From NCBI RefSeq assembly GCF_000523235.1, contig NZ_CP006850.1, positions 7,564,001 to 7,628,000 on the forward strand: DNA of 64,000 nt, read 5' to 3'. The notes beneath the pieces were generated by a model. That model did no database searches and was not told the DNA's origin. It saw only the letters and a program-made list of their open reading frames with translations. This DNA is from Nocardia nova SH22a. Its GTDB lineage: Bacteria > Actinomycetota > Actinomycetes > Mycobacteriales > Mycobacteriaceae. Below are positions 60,255 through 64,000 of the stretch, piece by piece (the first letter of the stretch is position 1; each line of letters begins with the position of its first letter). Both the position numbers and the translations under genes were made by a program.

Positions 60255-60644
60255 TCAGTCCCGGCCGCCCTCCGGCACGAGAATGCCGAGCACCCAGTTG
60301 ACCACCGTGACGATGACCGCACCGGCCAGCGCCGCCCAGAATCCGTCGATCCGCAGGCCGTAGTCGGTGGTCTCGGTGATCTTGGCGGTCAGCCACAGCA
60401 TCAGCGCGTTGATCACCAGCAGGAACAGACCCAGCGTCACGATCACCAGCGGCAGGGACAGCAACTTCACGATCGGTTTGATCAGCGCGTTGACCAGTCC
60501 GAAGACGACCGCGACACAGACCACGACCAGAATCTTGCCGCCGGTACCCGAATCGGGCGGATCCTTCAGTTCGATTCCACCGATCCAGGCCGCGGCGAGC
60601 CAGATCGCGAGTGCGTTGATCGCCAGGCGAAGCAGAAGAGCCAT
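60255..60644 (-). CDS. Phage-holin-family membrane protein (PF04020 type)
   Basis: 129 residues with four hydrophobic segments, about residues 5-22, 37-57, 62-87 and 100-124: LAINALAIWLAAAWIGGIEL, ILVVVCVAVVFGLVNALIKP, LPLVIVTLGLFLLVINALML, and AALAGAVIVTVVNWVLGILV. The pattern VNALIKPIVKLLSLPLVIVT is diagnostic of a chromosomal family named after holins. No phage genes are nearby, so lysis is unlikely; function unknown. Converges with menA, 4 bp apart. Confidence 0.88.
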   Translation of the reverse strand: MALLLRLAINALAIWLAAAWIGGIELKDPPDSGTGGKILVVVCVAVVFGLVNALIKPIVKLLSLPLVIVTLGLFLLVINALMLWLTAKITETTDYGLRIDGFWAALAGAVIVTVVNWVLGILVPEGGRD

Positions 60645-60729
60645 GCCGCAATGCTAACGGCGCGCGGTCCCGATCACCGGCCGAGCGGACCGAGCCCAAC
60701 GTGTCACCGCCGCCGGGCCCGATCCCGCA

Positions 60730-61314
60730 TCACGCGGCGCGATCGAGGGCTTCGTGGACAGCGGTGCGCACCCGGTCGATCCCGTCGGCGCCGCCCAGCA
60801 GTTCCCGCGTCGTCGGATTGGCCGCGCGCAGGATGCCGAGCAGGATGTGCCCCTGCTCGATACTGTCGTCGCCCCGGGTGATCGCCTCGCGCAGCGACAG
60901 TTCCAGCGTCTTCTTCGCGTCCTTCGAGAACGGGATGTGGCCGAAGTTCACGATTCCGCCCAGACGGAATCTGCCGCGCCCCTTCTCCGCCGCGGGCGGC
61001 TCGTCGAACACGTCCTCACCGAAAGTCGCCTGCACACTGTCGCGTACCGCCTCCAGATCGATGCCGATCGACCTCAATGCGGCGGCATCGTCGGCGCCGA
61101 GCGGTTCGTCCGCGACTTCGGTCGTCAACCGATCCCGGATTTCCTCGGCGGTGATTCCATTGTCGGTCAATATCTTTCGAACTCCGGCATCCGGTCGGGC
61201 CACCACGCCGAGCAGCACATGCTCGACATCGATCTGCGGCGAACGCAATTCGCGGGCCTCCTCCTGGGCCAGCACGATCGCGGTCCGCGCCGCTTTGGAA
61301 AATCGTTCGAACAT
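60730..61314 (-). CDS. Clp N-terminal-domain protein without ATPase
   Basis: 194 residues. Two Clp-N (R) repeats: MFERFSKAARTAIVLAQEEA with SPQIDVEHVLLGVVARPDAG, and IPFSKDAKKTLELSLREAIT with SIEQGHILLGILRAANPTTR. No AAA+ domain, so it may act as an adaptor, decoy or chaperone-binding protein for ClpC, rather than as an unfoldase itself. Its start overlaps the HTH gene stop by one base (TGATG), and both come from one promoter with twin operators. Confidence 0.9.
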   Translation of the reverse strand: MFERFSKAARTAIVLAQEEARELRSPQIDVEHVLLGVVARPDAGVRKILTDNGITAEEIRDRLTTEVADEPLGADDAAALRSIGIDLEAVRDSVQATFGEDVFDEPPAAEKGRGRFRLGGIVNFGHIPFSKDAKKTLELSLREAITRGDDSIEQGHILLGILRAANPTTRELLGGADGIDRVRTAVHEALDRAA

Positions 61315-61535
61315 CAGCGAATTCCGCCTCTCCGGTTGTACTTCTGATGGACCGCCTGCCGGCTCACCTCGAGCGCGTCGGCGATGGCTTGCCAGGACCA
61401 GCCCTGCTTGCGCGCATTGGCCACCTGAATCGCCTCCAGTCGCTCGAGCAAGCGCCGCAGAGCCAGGACCGCCCGCAACCCGACCTGCGGGTCGGGACTT
61501 CCGGCGGCGGCTGCCAGCGTTGTTGCCTCACTCAT
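61314..61535 (-). CDS. Small HTH regulator co-transcribed with the Clp-N gene
   Basis: 73 residues from the ATG at 61535; longer upstream frames run back into the next gene. The N-terminal half is helical (VGLRAVLALRRLLERLEAIQ), the C-terminal half a helix-turn-helix: NARKQGWSWQAIADALEVSR followed by QAVHQKYNRRGG. It has no sensor domain. The leaderless promoter carries two palindromes that cover its -35 and -10, strongly suggesting autorepression. Coupled to the Clp-N gene by a TGATG overlap. Confidence 0.88.
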   Translation of the reverse strand: MSEATTLAAAAGSPDPQVGLRAVLALRRLLERLEAIQVANARKQGWSWQAIADALEVSRQAVHQKYNRRGGIR

Positions 61536-61539
61536 GTAC

Positions 61540-61555
61540 GTCAATTTACGTTGAC
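61540..61555. promoter_or_regulatory. Proximal operator of the HTH/Clp-N operon
   Basis: GTCAATTTACGTTGAC, inverted repeat GTCAA-N6-TTGAC, five bases before the ATG and covering the -10 element. Confidence 0.75.
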
Positions 61556-61571
61556 ATCCGGGGCGCGTCAA
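61543..61571 (-). promoter_or_regulatory. HTH/Clp-N promoter
   Basis: Minus strand TTGACG (61571-61566), 17-bp spacer, TAAATT (61548-61543). The -10 ends seven bases before the ATG at 61535, so the mRNA is predicted to be leaderless. Confidence 0.8.
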
Positions 61572-61582
61572 TGAAAATTGAC
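61567..61582. promoter_or_regulatory. Distal operator of the HTH/Clp-N operon
   Basis: GTCAATGAAAATTGAC, inverted repeat GTCAAT-N4-ATTGAC, overlapping the -35 element. Centre-to-centre distance to the proximal site is 27 bp. Confidence 0.75.
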
Positions 61583-61615
61583 ACTTCGAGATGTTCTCCC
61601 CTGGCGAACGCCCGG

Positions 61616-62701
61616 TCAGCCGCGCCAGATACCGGTGGCGGCGAACTCGGTCAGAACGGCATGCGCCGCGGTCGGATCCAGCCCCTGCGCGGCGACCCAC
61701 TCGTCGTTGAAATACGTTCCCGCATAACGATCTCCGCCATCGCACAGCAGCGTCACCACACTGCCCTCGCGACCCGCGGCGAGCATCTCCGCGATCACGG
61801 CGAACGCACCCCACAGATTGGTCCCGGTGGATCCGCCGACCCGACGCCCCAATGCCTCACCCGCAAAGCGGCAGGCCGCGATCGAGGCCGCGTCGGGCAC
61901 CTCGATCATCCGATCGACCACCTGCCCGATGAACGACGGCTCGACCCGCGGCCGCCCGATTCCCTCGATCCGCGACGGCATCCCCGTCTGATAATCCGCG
62001 TCGCCGACCTCGTAACCGCCGTAGAACGCGGAGTTCTCCGGGTCGACCACGGCCAGCCTGGTCTTGTGCCGTCGATAGCGGATGTAGCGCCCGATCGTCG
62101 CGCTGGTGCCGCCCGTCCCCGCGCCGACCACGATCCAGTCCGGAATCGGATGGGTCTCCAGCACCATCTGCTGATAGATGGATTCGGCGATGTTGTTGTT
62201 CCCGCGCCAGTCGGTGGCCCGCTCGGCGTAGGTGAACTGATCCATGTAGTGGCCGTCGCATTCGGACGCCAGCCGCACCGCCTCGGTGTAGATGTCCGGC
62301 GGGCGCTCCACGAAATGGCAGCGTCCACCCTGCGCCTCTATCAGCGCGATCTTCTCCGGTGACGTCTTCGCGGGCACCACCGAGACGAAGTCCAGACCCA
62401 GCAGCTTCGCGAAATACGCCTCGCTGATCGCCGTCGAACCCGACGACGCCTCGACGATCGTCGTCCCCTCGCGCACCCAGCCGTTGCAGATCGCGTACAG
62501 GAACAGCGACCTGGCCAGCCGATGTTTCAGACTGCCGGTCGGATGGGTGGACTCGTCCTTCAGATACAGCCGCACACCCCACTCGGGCGGCAGCGGATAG
62601 CGCAACAGATGGGTATCGGCGCTGCGCTGCGCATCGGCCTCGATCAGCCGCACCGCATCGTCGACCCACTCCCGCGAGATACTGCGATCGCAGTACCTCA
62701 C
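61616..62701 (-). CDS. cds1: PLP-dependent cysteine synthase/desulfhydrase (Cds1-like)
   Basis: 361 residues from the GTG at 62701, with GGAGGGG close upstream; the open frame further up overlaps the DUF4229 gene and a repeat. PLP lysine K59 in [20 protein letters not shown], catalytic-loop [32 protein letters not shown] and the phosphate-binding loop [20 protein letters not shown]. It resembles Rv3684 (Cds1), which converts cysteine to pyruvate, ammonia and sulfide; cysteine synthase activity is the alternative. It follows the DUF4229 gene, split from it by a short repeat. Confidence 0.88.
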   Translation of the reverse strand: MRYCDRSISREWVDDAVRLIEADAQRSADTHLLRYPLPPEWGVRLYLKDESTHPTGSLKHRLARSLFLYAICNGWVREGTTIVEASSGSTAISEAYFAKLLGLDFVSVVPAKTSPEKIALIEAQGGRCHFVERPPDIYTEAVRLASECDGHYMDQFTYAERATDWRGNNNIAESIYQQMVLETHPIPDWIVVGAGTGGTSATIGRYIRYRRHKTRLAVVDPENSAFYGGYEVGDADYQTGMPSRIEGIGRPRVEPSFIGQVVDRMIEVPDAASIAACRFAGEALGRRVGGSTGTNLWGAFAVIAEMLAAGREGSVVTLLCDGGDRYAGTYFNDEWVAAQGLDPTAAHAVLTEFAATGIWRG

Positions 62702-62763
62702 CGCCCCTCCCGCACCCGGTCGGGCCGACGAGCCGCTGCGCGATTGTCGCTCACCGCCCCTCC
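62697..62763 (-). repeat. Short repeat element with 14-bp flanking duplication between DUF4229 and cds1 genes
   Basis: CTCACCGCCCCTCC occurs at 62697-62710 and 62750-62763. The 39 bp between them match the dispersed repeat seen at 63581-63772 (block CGACAATCGCGCAGCGGCTC). On the minus strand one duplicate holds the DUF4229 stop and the other holds the cds1 SD-like sequence and GTG start. Confidence 0.8.
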
Positions 62764-63089
62764 TCGCCCCGCATCCTCGCGCGCAGGTTCGCCTTGTCGT
62801 TGCGGCGCTTCGCATCGACCGCGGCGATGTCCTCGTTCACCCGGGTACGCAGCTTCTTGAACAGCACCAGCGACAGCGGCATCGCGACGACCAGCGCGAA
62901 CAGCAGCGCGACGATCAGCGGGATGTCCACATGCACCAGATTCGCCACCACCAGGATGATCGCGGCGATCACCGCGACCAGCGCCAATCGCGCCAGGGTG
63001 TACAGCGCCAGGTTGCCTGCGAGCCGCCGCCCCGCCGAGGCCGGGGCCCGATCGCTCGCGGCGTCGTCGGGTCGGGATGCTTCACTCAC
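62751..63089 (-). CDS. DUF4229-type small membrane protein
   Basis: 112 residues. Hydrophilic N-terminus, two membrane helices ([20 protein letters not shown] to about 48; [20 protein letters not shown]) and a charged C-terminus with [20 protein letters not shown] ending in an Arg-rich tail. It fits the actinobacterial DUF4229 pattern. Function unknown. The stop codon falls within the duplicated 14-bp sequence next to cds1. Confidence 0.8.
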   Translation of the reverse strand: MSEASRPDDAASDRAPASAGRRLAGNLALYTLARLALVAVIAAIILVVANLVHVDIPLIVALLFALVVAMPLSLVLFKKLRTRVNEDIAAVDAKRRNDKANLRARMRGEEGR

Positions 63090-63312
63090 AAGACCAGGGT
63101 AGGCGACGCCCGGATACCCGTTCCGACCTGCCCGGCCCCCTGCCGCGGAGGTCGCTCGCGGTTCGCTGCCCCGATTACTTCCAATCGAACGTATATCCGT
63201 TTTGTCTATTACTTCCCCTTTACCAACGTTAGATCGTTCGAGTACCCAGGGGTCCGGGTGTAACTATGTCGCTATCTGATGAGGGATCTGTCGATTACGG
63301 AAAGGTTTGCGA

Positions 63313-63546
63313 ATGACTGCGATCACCGCGGCGAGCCGCACGTTGGGTTCCGTCAACGGCCAGGAGGCCCTCCTGACCCCGGGCCAGGTGGCGGCGCTGT
63401 TCCACGTCGATCCGAAAACGGTGACCCGGTGGGCACACGCCGGGCGACTGGGCTCGCTGCGTACCCCGGGAGGACATCGCCGCTTCCGTGAGTCCGAGGT
63501 CATGCAGCTGCTGAGGTCGCTGACCACCGAGGCCACGCGGCCCTGA
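63313..63546 (+). CDS. bldC: BldC-like MerR-type DNA-binding regulator
   Basis: 77 residues from the ATG at 63313, with AAAGG seven bases upstream; an in-frame TTG two codons earlier is less likely. Single winged HTH closely resembling Streptomyces BldC: LLTPGQVAALFHVDPKTVTR, WAHAGRLGSLRTPGGHRRFR, ESEVMQLLRSL. BldC-type proteins oligomerise on direct repeats and time development genes; in Nocardia the targets are unknown. The 223 bp upstream (63090-63312) are A/T-richer than the surroundings but no clear promoter stands out. Confidence 0.9.
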   Translation: MTAITAASRTLGSVNGQEALLTPGQVAALFHVDPKTVTRWAHAGRLGSLRTPGGHRRFRESEVMQLLRSLTTEATRP

Positions 63547-63580
63547 GTTACGAAAAGTCCCGCAGACCCACAGGAGGGCC

Positions 63581-63772
63581 GGTGAGCGACAATCGCGCAG
63601 CGGCTCGTCGGCCCGACCGGGTGCGGGTGTCCCGCAGAACACAGCTGAGCCGGTGAGCGACAATCGCGTAGCGGCTCACCTGCCCGACCGGGTGCGGGTG
63701 CCCCGCAAAACACAGCCGGGCCGGTGAGCAGCACTTACCGGTCCGGCTCGGTGCGGGAAGCCGCACGAATCT
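63581..63772 (+). repeat. Tandem 71-bp repeats, two full and one degenerate
   Basis: Units begin at 63581, 63652 and 63723 with GGTGAGC. Units 1 and 2 differ at only a few positions; unit 3 has diverged. Each full unit contains GACCGGGTGCGGGTG and a small hairpin (GCGGG-TGT-CCCGC in unit 1). Inverted relatives occur at 21115-21178 and 62711-62749. No gene lies in 63547-63833. Confidence 0.85.
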
Positions 63773-63833
63773 CACGGTCACCGTGCCCCGGGTGCGTACA
63801 CGGGATTACCCTCGATGGCAGGAGGTGAGCGAC

Positions 63834-64000
63834 GTGGCGTACCTGTTGGCACTCATCGCGGTCGTGGCTGTCGCGGTGTTGTGCTGGAAAGCTTTCGGAC
63901 CGGAGCGTATGCCCCGAATCGGCACCGGCCGCACCGCCGGTAACCGTCGCCGGGCCATCGGTCCCGACGACGATCCCGAATTCCTGTGGCGGATCTCCCG
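63834..64000 (+). CDS. Small membrane protein, 5' part (runs off window)
   Basis: GTG at 63834 with AGGAGGTGA upstream; 55 codons are visible. One N-terminal membrane helix (VAYLLALIAVVAVAVLCWKA) is followed by a basic linker and GPDDDPEFLWRIS, an acidic motif that I associate with short actinobacterial membrane proteins downstream of bldC-like genes. Function unknown. Confidence 0.7.
   Translation, partial: MAYLLALIAVVAVAVLCWKAFGPERMPRIGTGRTAGNRRRAIGPDDDPEFLWRIS

Noticed and set aside
60255..60644. Prophage holin
   Set aside because: The name comes from a membrane-protein family; no endolysin, integrase or structural phage genes are nearby.
63581..63772. CRISPR array
   Set aside because: The units are contiguous 71-bp tandem copies without unique spacers, and no cas gene is present.

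Overview
The window is a high-GC chromosomal segment from a mycolic-acid actinobacterium, most probably a Nocardia. The evidence is the content and order of genes: rpoB-rpoC, the rplK-rplA and rplJ-rplL operons, trpT-secE-nusG, a HadA/HadB-type dehydratase of mycolic acid synthesis next to rpmG, a complete mce lipid-importer operon, a mycothiol-type DinB-fold protein, an IdeR-type iron box and a menaquinone gene series ordered as in Mycobacterium tuberculosis Rv0534c-Rv0566c. There is no prophage, insertion sequence or CRISPR array.

Region 1 (1-9229): the end of a TetR-type gene, a Uma2-family gene, then rpoC and rpoB on the minus strand with a clear promoter (8906-8934) and a terminator hairpin (1101-1139). 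Region 2 (9230-20953): an 11-gene minus-strand operon carrying its own MceG/Mkl ATPase, two YrbE permeases, MceA to MceF and two Mce-associated proteins. It sits directly between the ribosomal-protein genes and rpoB, with two candidate operators upstream. Region 3 (21208-27780): the translation and transcription block rplL, rplJ (with an L10-type leader), rplA, rplK, nusG, secE, tRNA-Trp, a natural HadA-HadB fusion, rpmG, tRNA-Met, tRNA-Thr and tRNA-Tyr.

Region 4 (27942-60250): the menaquinone region. It has a YajQ-family gene, htpX, a polyprenyl diphosphate synthase, menJ, a DUF3592 gene, an MgtA-type mannosyltransferase, menG, menD, menB, pitA, a DUF3349 gene, menE and menA. Accessory genes interrupt this conserved order: an Erm rRNA methylase with a leader peptide, a nitrate reductase/flavoreductase fusion, an aldo/keto reductase with its TetR gene, an iron-regulated siderophore-interacting protein, a thioesterase, a drug-efflux ABC pair and a large AfsR-like regulator. 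Polyprenyl diphosphate (grcC1-like) and DHNA (menD, menE, menB) are joined by MenA, methylated by MenG and reduced in the side chain by MenJ. menC is absent from the window.

Region 5 (60255-64000): a small membrane protein, a Clp-N protein with its HTH regulator, a Cds1-like cysteine metabolism enzyme, a DUF4229 protein, a BldC-like regulator and the start of a small membrane protein.

The most unusual signals are (i) a pair of about 215-bp inverted elements (30541-30755 and 30917-31131) between the divergent grcC1 and menJ genes, with an identical 19-nt loop but partly compensating stem changes; (ii) a leaderless leader peptide with an RLR arrest-type motif before erm; (iii) twin operators superimposed on the -35 and -10 of an HTH/Clp-N operon; and (iv) a short dispersed repeat that appears to have split a stop/start overlap between the DUF4229 and cds1-like genes while duplicating both signals.
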